The translations under genes were made by a program, and so were the position numbers. DNA of 64,000 bases from Altererythrobacter xiamenensis (lineage in GTDB: Bacteria; Pseudomonadota; Alphaproteobacteria; Sphingomonadales; Sphingomonadaceae): assembly GCF_900177715.1 (NCBI RefSeq), contig NZ_FXWG01000002.1, forward strand, positions 806,001 to 870,000, in the 5' to 3' direction. Below, in pieces: positions 32,464-41,912 of this stretch. Position 1 is the first letter of the stretch, and each line of letters opens with the position of its first letter. Below the pieces are notes generated by a model. That model had not been told where the DNA came from, did not search any database, and saw nothing but the letters and a program-made list of their open reading frames with translations.

Positions 32464-33024
32464 ATGGATTCCTTCCTGTTCGCCTTTGCCGCCGTGCTGC
32501 TGCTTTCGATCGGTGGGCGCGACCAGATCATGGTGGCGCGCTTTTCGGCCAAGCTCGGCCAGAGCGGCGCCTTGCTCGCCGTCGCGGTTCTGGTGAGCGT
32601 GGCGAGCGCGGGCGTGATGGCCTATGCCGGAGCGCATATAGCGGTGCTCTTGCCGGTGCCGGCGCAGCACATGCTGATCGCGATTGCCCTCGCCATCGCC
32701 GCGCTCGAGCTATTCTGGCCGGTTCGGCTGCGGGAGGCGACGGAGCCGACGCGTTCGCTCGGGGCGATCGGCATCGTGCTGTTCGCTAGGCAGCTCGGCG
32801 ATGCCGCGCGTTTTGCCGTTTTCGCTTTTGCTGCTGCCACGGTGCTGGCACCTCTCGCCTGGCTCGGTGGAGCGTTGGGCGGGGCGGGTGCCATGTTGCT
32901 GGCCTGGACGTTGCAGGGGGAGTTGGAAGAACGCTTTCCCCTGCGCAGGGTCCGGATCGCGCTTGGCATTGTCGTGTTGCTTATCGCCGCGTGGATCGCT
33001 CTCTCGGCGCGCGGTGCGGTCTAA
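32464..33024 (+). CDS. GDT1/UPF0016-like membrane protein with degenerate motifs
   Basis: A 186-residue inner-membrane protein with about six hydrophobic helices. It looks like the TMEM165/GDT1 (UPF0016) cation transporter family, which has two E-x-G-D-K/R-T/S motifs. Here the first reads SIGGRDQIM and the second RQLGDAARF, so the acidic metal-binding Glu is missing in both. The gene may have lost transport function or changed specificity. It lies between the divergent SDR gene and dps. Confidence 0.65.
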   Translation: MDSFLFAFAAVLLLSIGGRDQIMVARFSAKLGQSGALLAVAVLVSVASAGVMAYAGAHIAVLLPVPAQHMLIAIALAIAALELFWPVRLREATEPTRSLGAIGIVLFARQLGDAARFAVFAFAAATVLAPLAWLGGALGGAGAMLLAWTLQGELEERFPLRRVRIALGIVVLLIAAWIALSARGAV

Positions 33025-33144
33025 ATTTGATTTCGATCAATAATCGACAAAAGCGATTAAAATAATCCTCTAAACTTGTGAAACCCGATCAAGCTTCGGC
33101 CGTTGGTTAGGCAAGATGCACAAGTTTCCAAGGAGGAAAACATT

Positions 33145-33606
33145 ATGGCCGACACTGGCAACAATTCGAAAGCAGCCCTCGTCAGCGAACTCAACGGTCT
33201 GCTGGCCGATCACATGGCATTGTTCTTCAAGACCAAGAACTTTCACTGGCACGTAGCAGGGCCGCGTTTCCGCGATCTGCACCTGCTGTTCGACGAGCAG
33301 GCGATCGAGATCCGCGACCAGATCGACGCGATCGGCGAACGCGTTCGCAAGAATGACGAGTACACGCTGACCTCGATCGGCTCGGTCGCCAAGCACACGC
33401 AGATCAAGGATCAGGACGACGTGACATTGACCGCCGAGGCGATGGTCAAGGAATTGCGCGACGACAACGCCGCGATGGTCAAGCGCCTCAAGGGCATGAA
33501 GGAACTGGCCGAACAGGCTGGCGACAACGCCACCGACGGTCTGCTCGATGACTGGACCGACATGGCGGAGGAACGCGTATGGTTCCTCAACCAGACGCTG
33601 AAGTAA
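33145..33606 (+). CDS. dps: Dps-family DNA-protecting ferritin
   Basis: A 153-residue Dps protein, a dodecamer that stores iron and shields DNA in starvation and oxidative stress. The inter-subunit ferroxidase residues are seen in KNFHWHVAGPRFRDLHLLFD (His, then Asp and Glu in FDEQ). An AGGAGG ribosome-binding site precedes the ATG at 33145; the longer reading is discarded. Upstream is an AT-rich stretch with CGATCAATAATCG-like sequence near 33035-33060, likely promoter. Confidence 0.93.
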   Translation: MADTGNNSKAALVSELNGLLADHMALFFKTKNFHWHVAGPRFRDLHLLFDEQAIEIRDQIDAIGERVRKNDEYTLTSIGSVAKHTQIKDQDDVTLTAEAMVKELRDDNAAMVKRLKGMKELAEQAGDNATDGLLDDWTDMAEERVWFLNQTLK

Positions 33607-33633
33607 GTTTGCAGACGGAGAGTTTCCTCGGGA

Positions 33634-33666
33634 GGGCCGTTTCCGCTTGGCGGGAGCGGCCCTTTT
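33634..33666 (+). terminator. Terminator after dps
   Basis: GGGCCGTTTCCGC, TTGG and CGGGAGCGGCCC form a stem with two imperfect pairs, followed by TTTT. It lies 27 bp after the dps stop. Confidence 0.75.
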
Positions 33667-33680
33667 GCTAGGGAGGCCCA

Positions 33681-34304
33681 ATGGCTGATGTTTCAACTGT
33701 CGAAGGATTGAACGCTTCAGGGATCGCGGACTGGATCGCGTCACAACTGCAAGCTGCGCTATCGAAGCAGGACGGGCCGATCGCCATCAGCGTTCCCGGC
33801 GGATCGACCCCTTTCCCGATCTTTGCAGAACTGCTGAAGCGCGATCTCGAGTTTTCGCGGCTGCTGGTCTGGCCCGGCGATGATCGCATCGTGGCGGAAG
33901 ATCACGAGGCGTCGAACACCGGCAAGATCCGCGCGCTGTTCGAGCCTTCGGGCGCCGAGGTCGTGACGCTGACGGTGATGGAGCAGGTGCCGCATTTCGC
34001 GCTGGTCTGGCTTGGCATGGGAGCAGACGGCCACATCGCCTCGCTCTTCCCCAATACCGATCCCCGGGTCGATGACGATCACGCAATCCGTCGGCTGACG
34101 CCCGACCCGCTGCCGCCCGAGGCACCGTTCGATCGCGTGACTTTGACCATGCCGAGCCTGCTGGCATCGGATCAGATCATGTTCACGCTCGGCGGCTCGG
34201 CCGAAAAGCGCGAAGTCTTCGAAGCCGCCAGGCGCGGCGAGCACGACCTGCCGATTGCGCGGCTTCTCGGAGCTGCCACCCAGCCCGTCACATGTTTCGC
34301 CTGA
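33681..34304 (+). CDS. pgl: 6-phosphogluconolactonase
   Basis: A 207-residue enzyme of the glucosamine-6-phosphate isomerase/6-phosphogluconolactonase family. It hydrolyses 6-phosphogluconolactone in the oxidative pentose phosphate or Entner-Doudoroff route. Motifs are ISVPGGSTPFPIFAELL, LVWPGDDRIV and VWLGMGADGHIASLFPNTD. It is shorter than the usual 230 residues but complete. The GGGAGG ribosome-binding site fits the ATG at 33681. Its end overlaps the Nudix gene by 13 bp, so the two are co-transcribed. Confidence 0.88.
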   Translation: MADVSTVEGLNASGIADWIASQLQAALSKQDGPIAISVPGGSTPFPIFAELLKRDLEFSRLLVWPGDDRIVAEDHEASNTGKIRALFEPSGAEVVTLTVMEQVPHFALVWLGMGADGHIASLFPNTDPRVDDDHAIRRLTPDPLPPEAPFDRVTLTMPSLLASDQIMFTLGGSAEKREVFEAARRGEHDLPIARLLGAATQPVTCFA

Positions 34305-34771
34305 TCCCCGCGCCGCTCCACCGGCTCGGTCTGCGCATTGCCTATCGGCTGCGTCATCGCTGGCGCGTGTGGCGCAAGGTCGAGCTTGCCGGTGTCTCGG
34401 TCATCGTCAAGGATTTGCGCGGGCAATTGCTGGTTGTCCGCCACAGTTACGGACCGCCGGTCTGGGGCCTGCCGGGCGGCGGTGTCAGGAAAGGCGAGGA
34501 TCCGGAGGCTGCGGCGCGGCGCGAACTGCTCGAGGAAGTGGGCATGACGGTCGAGCGATTGAAGGTGATCGGCACGATCGAGGAGATGGTCTCGGGTTCG
34601 CCGCACAAGGGCCACCTGTTCGAAGCGACAGTACTTGACGATGCAGTGCCCGACTGCCGCGAAGTCATCGAAGCGCGCTTCTTCCCGCCTCATTCCTTGC
34701 CCGAGCCCTTGGGGGCTTTCACCCGCACGCGGCTGGCCTATTGGCGCAGGGTTTCGAATATCAAGGACTGA
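34292..34771 (+). CDS. Nudix hydrolase
   Basis: A 159-residue protein. The complete Nudix box GGGVRKGEDPEAAARRELLE then EVG matches G-x5-E-x7-R-E-U-x-E-E-x-G, so metal-dependent hydrolysis of a nucleoside diphosphate derivative is expected. The substrate is unknown. An amphipathic basic N-terminus (RIAYRLRHRWRVWRKVE) precedes the domain. It overlaps pgl. Confidence 0.9.
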   Translation: MFRLIPAPLHRLGLRIAYRLRHRWRVWRKVELAGVSVIVKDLRGQLLVVRHSYGPPVWGLPGGGVRKGEDPEAAARRELLEEVGMTVERLKVIGTIEEMVSGSPHKGHLFEATVLDDAVPDCREVIEARFFPPHSLPEPLGAFTRTRLAYWRRVSNIKD

Positions 34772-34795
34772 CCACGAGACGGGCTCGGTACCGGG

Positions 34796-35911
34796 CTACA
34801 GCAGCGATAATTGCGCGTCGTCGCGCTTGGGCTGCTGCACACCATCGCGTTCGAGATTGGACAGCGTCAGGCCCATCAGCCGTATCGGCATGGGCAGCGG
34901 CAGCGTCTCTTCGAGGATTGCACGCGCCGTGCGCGCGAACTCCGGCTTGTCGGCCACCGGATGCGGCAGTGAGCGCGCACGTGTGATCGTCTGGAAATCG
35001 GTGTATTTCATCTTGAGCGTCACGGTGCGGCCCCTGGCCTCCGCGCGCTCGATGCTGTCCCAGACGATGTCGATGATGTTGTCGAGCGTCTCGCGCAGCT
35101 TTGGGCCCGACGAGATATCCTCGCTGAAGGTGCGCTCTCCGCCGACCGATTTTCGCACGCGGTGCGAACGCACGGGGCGCAGGTCGATCCCGCGCGCGGC
35201 GCGATAGAGATAATCGCCCATGCTGCCGAAATTGGCGCGCAGGAAAGCGATGTCCTTGGCTGCGAGATCCGCGCCGGTTGCGATGCCCAGCTTCGCCATC
35301 TTCTCCGCGCCCTTCGGCCCGACCCCGTGGAAGCGGCGCACCGGCAGCCCGGCCACGAAATCGGCCCCTTCACCAGGGCGGATGACGCACATGCCGTCGG
35401 GCTTGTTCTGGTCGGAGGCGAGCTTGGCGAGAAACTTGTTGTAGGAAACGCCCGCGCTCGCGGTCAGCTGCGTCTTGGCCTTGATCTCCTGCCGGATCAG
35501 CTCGGCGATGCGGGTGGCGGAGCCGATGCCGAGCCGGTCCTCGGTCACGTCGAGATAGGCCTCGTCGAGGCTCAGCGGTTCGACATGCGGCGTGTGATGC
35601 TCGAAGATTGTGCGGATGGTGCGGCTCGCCTCCTTGTAGGCATCGAAGCGGTGCCGCACGAAGATGAGGTCGGGGCACAGCCGCTTCGCCGTGACCGAAG
35701 GCATTGCGCTGCGCACGCCGAACTTGCGCGCTTCATAGCTGGCGGCCGCAACCACGCCGCGCCCGCCCGACCCGCCCACGGCGACCGGCTTGCCGCGCAG
35801 TTCCGGATTGTCGCGCTGTTCGACGCTGGCGAAGAAAGCGTCCATGTCGACATGGATGATCTTGCGCAGGCCACTGGCCTCGCCTCCGTCATCCTGATCG
35901 ATTTCGCTCAT
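34796..35911 (-). CDS. dinB: DNA polymerase IV (Y-family)
   Basis: A 371-residue translesion polymerase. The palm has IIHVDMDAFFASVEQRD and the catalytic LSLDEAYLDVTED (two acidic residues), with the thumb helix-hairpin-helix VRRFHGVGPKGAEKMAKLGI. The C-terminus ends DDAQLSLL, resembling a QLSLL beta-clamp binding motif. It extends DNA past lesions in the cytoplasm. Convergent with the Nudix gene. Confidence 0.95.
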   Translation of the reverse strand: MSEIDQDDGGEASGLRKIIHVDMDAFFASVEQRDNPELRGKPVAVGGSGGRGVVAAASYEARKFGVRSAMPSVTAKRLCPDLIFVRHRFDAYKEASRTIRTIFEHHTPHVEPLSLDEAYLDVTEDRLGIGSATRIAELIRQEIKAKTQLTASAGVSYNKFLAKLASDQNKPDGMCVIRPGEGADFVAGLPVRRFHGVGPKGAEKMAKLGIATGADLAAKDIAFLRANFGSMGDYLYRAARGIDLRPVRSHRVRKSVGGERTFSEDISSGPKLRETLDNIIDIVWDSIERAEARGRTVTLKMKYTDFQTITRARSLPHPVADKPEFARTARAILEETLPLPMPIRLMGLTLSNLERDGVQQPKRDDAQLSLL

Positions 35912-35976
35912 CGCTCACTGTTTAAACAGGTGGGTTGCAAAGCGGAACCTTAGGGCGCAGGGCCGGTTTTGTGCAG

Positions 35977-37248
35977 ATGCGAAGTGAACAATTCAGTCCG
36001 GGTGAGCGGCCCATCGCCAAGGCGGCTCACGGCCGCCGCATCGGTGAACGCGAGCTCATATGGATGATGGCGCTGCTGATGGCGTGCAATGCTTTCGGCA
36101 TCGATGCGATATTGCCTGCGCTCGACGCACTTGCGATGGATTTCGGGGCGGAGGGCAACAGCCGCCAGTTCGTGGTCGGCGCCTATCTCTTCGCGGCCGG
36201 TCTCGGCACGCTGGTGCCGGGCGCCTTTGCCGACCGCTACGGGCGGAGGCCGGTGCTGTTCGTTGGATTGGCGTTCTACATCGCGCTGTCGCTCGCCTGC
36301 GCGCTGGCGACCTCTTTCGACATGCTGGTCGCGCTGAGGGCGGCGCAAGGGTTTTTCGCCGCCGGCATCATCGCGCTGCCGCCCGCCATCATTCGCGACC
36401 GCGTGGGCGGCGACAAGATGGCGCGCATGATGAGCCTGATCTTCGTCATCTTCCTGCTCGTCCCGGCGGTCGCGCCGAGCATCGGGCAGGGTGTGCTGAT
36501 GCTGCTCGGCGACTGGCGCTGGATCTTCGTTTCGATGGCCGTCGCCGGACTCATCATGACAGCCTGGGTCTATTTCCGCCTGCCCGAAACCCTGCACGAG
36601 GATGACCGGCAGGAAATCCGCATCAAGCCGATCGCGCGCAACATGAAGCACGCGGTTACCCTGCGCGAAACCATCGGTTACACGATCGGCAGCGCGCTGG
36701 TATTCGGCGGATTGTTCGGCTTCATCAATTCGAGCCAGCAGCTGATCGGCGAGGCATTCGGGGCGGGCGACAGCTTCCCGCTGATCTTCGCCATCTGTGC
36801 AGGCTGCATGGCCGTGGCCAACTGGTCCAATTCGCGCATCGTCGAGCGATTCGGCGCGCGCCGGGTGAGCCATGCCGCGCTGTTCGCCTTCATCGCCGTC
36901 GCCGCCGCGCAATTGTGGTTCGCATCGCAGCCCGATGAAACGCTGTGGACCTTCGTCCCGCTGATGGCCGCGAACATGAGCCTGCTTGGCTTCATCGGCG
37001 CGAACTTCGGTTCGATCGCGATGCAGCCGTTCCGCCATATCGCGGGCGCAGCGTCGAGTGCGCAAGGATTCTTGCGCATGACGAGCGGCGCAGCGCTGGG
37101 CGCGTTCATCGGCTACAGCTATGACGGCACCGCGCGCCCGCTGGCGATTGCGCTGCTCGCGACGGCGGTCCTCAGCCTCGTGTTCGTCCTGCTCAGCGAG
37201 CGGTGGAAACTGTTCGGCCCGCCCGTCGTCGACGACGAGGACGACTAG
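35977..37248 (+). CDS. MFS drug exporter, Bcr/CflA type
   Basis: A 423-residue inner-membrane transporter with twelve hydrophobic segments. It shows D-ILPALDALAMDF in TM1, GLGTLVPGAFADRYGRRPVL (MFS motif A, residues about 65-85) and LVALRAAQGFFAAGI, typical of Bcr/CflA drug-proton antiporters. The first ATG after the AT-rich region is at 35977; the longer reading uses TTG. It is divergent from dinB. The substrate is unknown. Confidence 0.85.
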   Translation: MRSEQFSPGERPIAKAAHGRRIGERELIWMMALLMACNAFGIDAILPALDALAMDFGAEGNSRQFVVGAYLFAAGLGTLVPGAFADRYGRRPVLFVGLAFYIALSLACALATSFDMLVALRAAQGFFAAGIIALPPAIIRDRVGGDKMARMMSLIFVIFLLVPAVAPSIGQGVLMLLGDWRWIFVSMAVAGLIMTAWVYFRLPETLHEDDRQEIRIKPIARNMKHAVTLRETIGYTIGSALVFGGLFGFINSSQQLIGEAFGAGDSFPLIFAICAGCMAVANWSNSRIVERFGARRVSHAALFAFIAVAAAQLWFASQPDETLWTFVPLMAANMSLLGFIGANFGSIAMQPFRHIAGAASSAQGFLRMTSGAALGAFIGYSYDGTARPLAIALLATAVLSLVFVLLSERWKLFGPPVVDDEDD

Positions 37249-37260
37249 GCTTTCTTGCGA

Positions 37261-38811
37261 TCAGGCTTCGCTTTTCAGTTTCCGCCACGCCAGATCGGCA
37301 AACTCGCACAGCAAGGGCCGCGTGTCGCGCGGGTCGATGATATCCTCGACATTGAAGCGCTCCGCGCTGCGGAAAGGACTGGTGACCTTGTCGAGCCGTT
37401 CGCGGATCGCCGCCAGCTCTGCCGCGGGATCTTCGGCGGCTTCGATGTCCGACTTGTAGGCGACCTCCAGCCCGCCTGCGATCGGCAGGCTGCCCCAATC
37501 GCCCGAGGGCCAGCAATAGCGGTACTGATATGTCTCGGCATTGCTCATCGCGCTGCCGGCGATGCCATAGGCGCGGCGCAGCACGATGCTCGCGAGCGGC
37601 ACGCTGGCCTTGTACACCGCGTTCATCGCCTGAACGCCATATCGGATCGTGCCCGCCATCTCCGCCTCGCGCCCGATCATGAAGCCGGGGTTGTCGACCA
37701 TGTGGACGATCGGCAGGCGAAACTGGTCGGCCATCTTGACGAAGCGTTCGACCTTCTCGCTGGTCTTCGCTTCCCACGATCCGCCGAGATAGCTGGGATC
37801 GCTCGCCAGCACCGCAACGGGCCAGCCGTCGAGCCGGGCAAGCGCGGTGATGCAGGCGCGGCCCCACATCCGGCCGATTTCGAACACCGTGCCCTGGTCG
37901 AACACCATGTCGAGCGCGCGGCGCATCGAATAGACCTGTTTCGGGTCGCGCGGGACGAGGCTGAGCAGGTCTTCCTCGCGGCGATGGACCGGGTCGGTGC
38001 AGTTTGACCGGCGCGCCAGCTGGCCGACATGTTCGGGCATGAAGCTGAGGAAGTGGCGCGCGCGGGCAAAGGCTTCGGCCTCGCTCGCCACTTCGTCATC
38101 GACCACGCCGTTGCGGGTGTGGATACCGCTGCCGCCGAGGTCTTCCTTCGCCTGCTGGTGGTCCGCGGCGCTCTTGTACTTCTCGCCGAGGCCATCGACC
38201 ACCGCGGGTCCGGCGGCGAATAACTGGGAGAGGCCCTTGACCATGACCGAGTAGTGGCTCGCGACGGTGCGCGCTGCGCCGAGGCCTGCCGTGGGGCCGA
38301 GCGCCAGCGCAACGACCGGCACCGTGTCGAGATTCTTCACCACGTCCGACCATCCGGGAACGGCGGGAATGTAGGTCGCACCGATCTGTTCGAGCGTCTT
38401 GACGCTGCCGCCGCCGCCGGTCCCGTCGATCATGCGGATGATGGGGAGCTTGAGCTCATGCGCCATCTTTTCCGCCTGCACCATCTTGCGGCTGATCCCG
38501 GCATCCGCCGCGCCGCCGCGAATGGTGAAATCGTCCGCCGTGGCGACCACCGGCCGCCCCTCGATCAGCGCCTTGCCAAAAAGGAACGGGGCGGGGAGGA
38601 CGCCTTCCAGATTGCCGTCCTCGTCATAGCTTCCCTTGCCCGCAATCTTGCCGATTTCGCGGAAGGAGCCGTCATCGACCAGCGCCGCGAGGCGCGCGCG
38701 CGCATCCATCTTGCCGCGGCCATGCTGGCGCGCGACCTTTTCCTCGCCGCCCATTTGTTCGGCAAGCGCCTCGCGCCTGTGCAATTCCTCGAGTTCTTTT
38801 TCCCAGGTCAA
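37261..38811 (-). CDS. Acyl-CoA carboxylase, carboxyltransferase (beta) subunit
   Basis: A 516-residue protein with two crotonase-like carboxyltransferase domains. The N-terminal part has DDFTIRGGAADAGISRKM and DGTGGGGSVKTLEQIGATYI; the C-terminal part has VHMVDNPGFMIGREAEMAGT and RRAYGIAGSAM. It moves CO2 from carboxybiotin to an acyl-CoA, here probably propionyl-CoA or a related substrate. It pairs with the biotin carboxylase at 38903, transcribed first. Because valine breakdown ends in propionyl-CoA, a propionyl-CoA carboxylase role is attractive but unproven. Confidence 0.9.
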   Translation of the reverse strand: MTWEKELEELHRREALAEQMGGEEKVARQHGRGKMDARARLAALVDDGSFREIGKIAGKGSYDEDGNLEGVLPAPFLFGKALIEGRPVVATADDFTIRGGAADAGISRKMVQAEKMAHELKLPIIRMIDGTGGGGSVKTLEQIGATYIPAVPGWSDVVKNLDTVPVVALALGPTAGLGAARTVASHYSVMVKGLSQLFAAGPAVVDGLGEKYKSAADHQQAKEDLGGSGIHTRNGVVDDEVASEAEAFARARHFLSFMPEHVGQLARRSNCTDPVHRREEDLLSLVPRDPKQVYSMRRALDMVFDQGTVFEIGRMWGRACITALARLDGWPVAVLASDPSYLGGSWEAKTSEKVERFVKMADQFRLPIVHMVDNPGFMIGREAEMAGTIRYGVQAMNAVYKASVPLASIVLRRAYGIAGSAMSNAETYQYRYCWPSGDWGSLPIAGGLEVAYKSDIEAAEDPAAELAAIRERLDKVTSPFRSAERFNVEDIIDPRDTRPLLCEFADLAWRKLKSEA

Positions 38812-38869
38812 GCGGCTCTCTCCATGCCCACCCCGCTGCGACTAAGCCAGCTAGCTGGCAAGTCTCGCT

Positions 38870-38891
38870 CCCCTCCCGCTTGCGGGAGGGG
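38870..38891. repeat. Perfect GC hairpin between carboxylase subunit genes
   Basis: CCCCTCCCGC and GCGGGAGGGG form a 10-bp stem around TT, followed by the G-rich CCGGGGGTGGGT. This palindrome type recurs between genes in sphingomonad genomes. It sits in the 91 bp between the biotin carboxylase stop and the carboxyltransferase start and may act in RNA processing. Confidence 0.6.
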
Positions 38892-38902
38892 CCGGGGGTG
38901 GG

Positions 38903-40867
38903 TCAAGCCTCTTTCGCAGGCTCCACGACCGCGAGCACCGCTTCGACCTGCACCTGAGCGCCCTCGCTGGCGGCAAGCTCGGTAACGGTCCCATCGAACG
39001 GCGCGGTGAGCGCGTGCTCCATCTTCATCGCCTCGAGCACCATCAGCCGCTGACCCGCGGTGACGCTTTCGCCCTCGGCCACATCGACCGCGATGACCTT
39101 GCCCGGCATGGGGGCGAGGATCGCGCCATCGGCGGCGGAGGCATGGCCGGAAACGTGGGATGGCAGTGTCGCCGCAAAGACATCCGCCGCGCGAGATATG
39201 AGCAACTCGTCGTCATGCCACATCATCTCGATTGGTGAGGATTCATTAGAATCGTCAAACTCGATCAATTGACCAACTGGCTCGGGAAAACAGACTTCGT
39301 GAGATTCGGTGCCTAGCTCGATAACTATTCGACTACGCGGGGCGGAATTTAGCCTAAAACCCGACGAGTGTGGCGTGAGGGGGCCGGTCGTGTCCGAGGT
39401 GACCATTTCGCTCCAAAGAATCGGAAGTTTGCCATCGCGTTGTCGCAGGAACCATGCCGCCGCCGCTGCTTGGATCATCTCCTTGTCTGGCGAGGGCACC
39501 GAAGTAAGCTCTTCGAGATTTTCTCCGATGAAGGCTGTCGTCAACCGGCCTTCTACGACATCGCTTTGTCCAAGAAGGCGATCAAGAAATGCGGCGTTGG
39601 AGCGCACTGGCCAAACCAGCGTCGACCCGCAAGCAAACTCCAACGCTTCCAATGCTTCGTTTCTGTTGGAGCGATGAACAATCAGCTTGGCGATCATCGG
39701 ATCGTAGAACGGACTAACATCGCTGCCTTCTTCGACTCCCGTGTCGATCCGAAGTTCGAATTTGTCGTCTGGAAAGTCCAGAACGTCCAACCGCCCCGTG
39801 CTCGGCAAAAACCCTTTCGCCGGGTCCTCCGCATACAGCCGTGCCTCGATGGCGTGGCCGTTAATCGAGAGATCTTTCTGCTTCTTCGGGATCGGCTCGC
39901 CACTCGCCACGCGCAGCTGCCATTCGACCAGATCGACCCCGGTGATTTCCTCGGTGACGGGGTGCTCGACCTGAAGCCGCGTGTTCATCTCCATGAAGAA
40001 GATGCGGTCGGCGCGCAGGCCTTCGCTGGCGTCGGCGATGAACTCGATCGTGCCTGCGCCCTCGTAATCGACCGCCTTGGCGGCGCGCACGGCGGCGGCG
40101 CAGATTTCTTCGCGGGTGGCTTCGTCCATGCCCGGGGCGGGGGCTTCCTCGATCACCTTCTGATGGCGGCGCTGGAGCGAGCAGTCGCGTTCGAACAGGT
40201 GGACGACATTGCCGTGGCTGTCGCCGAACACCTGCACCTCTATATGGCGCGGCGAGGTGATCCACTTTTCGAGCAGCACTTCGTCATTGGAGAAGCTGGC
40301 CTTGGCCTCACGCCGGCAGCTCTCCAGCGCTGCCTCGAAATCCGCCGCCGCATCGACCTTGCGCATCCCCTTGCCGCCGCCGCCCGCGACCGCCTTGATC
40401 AGCACGGGATAGCCGATCTTGTCCGCTTCGGACTTGAGGCGCTCGACCGACTGGTCCTCGCCCTCATAGCCGGGGGTGACGGGCACGCCCGCTTCGCGCA
40501 TCAGCTTCTTGGCGGCATCCTTCAGACCCATCGCCTCGATGCTGGAAGGCTTGGGGCCGACCCAGATCAGCCCCGCGTCGATAACGGCCTGCGCGAAGCC
40601 CGCGTTCTCGCTTAGGAAGCCGTAACCCGGATGGATCGCCTCGGCGCCGGTCAGCTTGGCCGCTGCGATAATCTTGTCGCCGACGAGATAGCTTTCGGCA
40701 GCAGGCGAAGGGCCGATGTGCACCGCCTCGTCGGCTTGCCGCACGTGCAGCGCCTTGGCGTCGGCATCGGAATAGACCGCGACCGTGGCGATCCCCATTG
40801 TGCGTGCGGTGCGGATAATGCGGCAGGCAATCTCGCCGCGATTGGCGATAAGAAGCTTTTTGATCAT
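38903..40867 (-). CDS. Acyl-CoA carboxylase, biotin carboxylase/BCCP (alpha) subunit
   Basis: A 654-residue protein. The biotin carboxylase part starts MIKKLLIANRGEIACRIIRT, with the ATP-grasp motif KAVAGGGGKGMRKV near residue 160 and MEMNTRLQVEHPVTE near residue 290. A linker/BT domain follows, then the biotinyl domain with VLEAMKMEHALTAP, whose lysine carries biotin. It has the length of propionyl- or methylcrotonyl-CoA carboxylase alpha subunits. Codons in 39200-39830 (BT region) look clearly lower in GC than either side. Co-transcribed with the carboxyltransferase downstream. Confidence 0.92.
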   Translation of the reverse strand: MIKKLLIANRGEIACRIIRTARTMGIATVAVYSDADAKALHVRQADEAVHIGPSPAAESYLVGDKIIAAAKLTGAEAIHPGYGFLSENAGFAQAVIDAGLIWVGPKPSSIEAMGLKDAAKKLMREAGVPVTPGYEGEDQSVERLKSEADKIGYPVLIKAVAGGGGKGMRKVDAAADFEAALESCRREAKASFSNDEVLLEKWITSPRHIEVQVFGDSHGNVVHLFERDCSLQRRHQKVIEEAPAPGMDEATREEICAAAVRAAKAVDYEGAGTIEFIADASEGLRADRIFFMEMNTRLQVEHPVTEEITGVDLVEWQLRVASGEPIPKKQKDLSINGHAIEARLYAEDPAKGFLPSTGRLDVLDFPDDKFELRIDTGVEEGSDVSPFYDPMIAKLIVHRSNRNEALEALEFACGSTLVWPVRSNAAFLDRLLGQSDVVEGRLTTAFIGENLEELTSVPSPDKEMIQAAAAAWFLRQRDGKLPILWSEMVTSDTTGPLTPHSSGFRLNSAPRSRIVIELGTESHEVCFPEPVGQLIEFDDSNESSPIEMMWHDDELLISRAADVFAATLPSHVSGHASAADGAILAPMPGKVIAVDVAEGESVTAGQRLMVLEAMKMEHALTAPFDGTVTELAASEGAQVQVEAVLAVVEPAKEA

Positions 40868-40876
40868 GTGCGCGGG

Positions 40877-41893
40877 TTAGGCTGCGCGACCCGCTTTGCC
40901 AAGGTCGCTGCGCGTCCAGCGCGGCTCCATCGGCGGGGCAGGCGGGCGGTTGGCGAGGGCCTCCCAGAAGGCCGCGATCACATGGCGCAGCTTTTGCGGG
41001 CGCGTCGTATAGACGCGGTGGTTCCACGCCTCCGTGCCGAGATCGCGCACCTCGCGCCCGATCGCGCCGTAGATATTGGCGGCGGACAGCACGGCCCAGC
41101 GTTGGCGGAAGCGAAGCTTGGATGCGCCGATGCGTGCGTAGGTCTCGTGCAATTCCATTCGGCGGATCAGCTTCGCGGCCATGTCGGCCAGCTCCTGCCG
41201 GTGATGCGGCTTGGTATGCTGGCCTGGCTCGATATCCTGTTCTGCGAGCCATTCCATCGGCAGGTAGCAGCGCCCCGCCGCATCATCCTCGGTGATGTCG
41301 CGCGCGATATTGGCGAGCTGGAATGCGAGGCCGAGGTCGCATGCCCGGTCGAGCGTCGCGGTGTCATCGCGCGGCACACCCATGACGATGGCCATCATGA
41401 TGCCGACCGCACCCGCGACGTGATAGCAATAGCGCATGAGGTCTTCCTCGGTGCGCGGCCGCCAGTCCTCCGCATCGAGCTGGAAGCCCTCGATCACTTC
41501 CTCGGCATCCGCATAGGTCAGCCCCGTTTCGGCTGCGACCTGGCCGAAGGCGTCGAACGCCAGATCGGCGGTCGGCTGTCCGTCGAGCGCAGCCTGCGTC
41601 AGGATGCGGATACCCTTGATCTTGCCCTCGAGCCCGGTCTGATCGCCGAGTTCGCCACCCATCACCTGCCCATCGGCGATGTCGTCGCAGCGGCGGCACC
41701 AGGCATAGAGCATCCACACCCGCTCGCGCGTCCTGCGGTCGAACAGCATGGAGGCGGCGGCGAAGCTCTTGGAGCCTTCCGCGATGATGTCCCAACTCTT
41801 CTCGACCAGCGGGCCGCGTCGCCGCCCGCCACCGGCATTGCGGATCGTGTGCCGCATGATGCGCGACGGGGCGAGAAGCCGCGCGCGTTTCAT
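40877..41893 (-). CDS. crtB: Phytoene synthase
   Basis: A 338-residue enzyme joining two geranylgeranyl diphosphates to phytoene, the first carotenoid step. The two Asp-rich motifs are RRCDDIADGQ near residue 67 and LANIARDITEDD near residue 195. It also has SKSFAAASMLFDRRTRERVW and GRCYLPMEWL, typical of CrtB. The N-terminus is extended by about 20 basic residues, so a later start is possible. It is on the same strand as crtY and crtI but separated from them by the LOG gene and the folded element. Confidence 0.93.
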   Translation of the reverse strand: MKRARLLAPSRIMRHTIRNAGGGRRRGPLVEKSWDIIAEGSKSFAAASMLFDRRTRERVWMLYAWCRRCDDIADGQVMGGELGDQTGLEGKIKGIRILTQAALDGQPTADLAFDAFGQVAAETGLTYADAEEVIEGFQLDAEDWRPRTEEDLMRYCYHVAGAVGIMMAIVMGVPRDDTATLDRACDLGLAFQLANIARDITEDDAAGRCYLPMEWLAEQDIEPGQHTKPHHRQELADMAAKLIRRMELHETYARIGASKLRFRQRWAVLSAANIYGAIGREVRDLGTEAWNHRVYTTRPQKLRHVIAAFWEALANRPPAPPMEPRWTRSDLGKAGRAA

Positions 41894-41912
41894 TTTGTGG
41901 AGACCATGCCAG

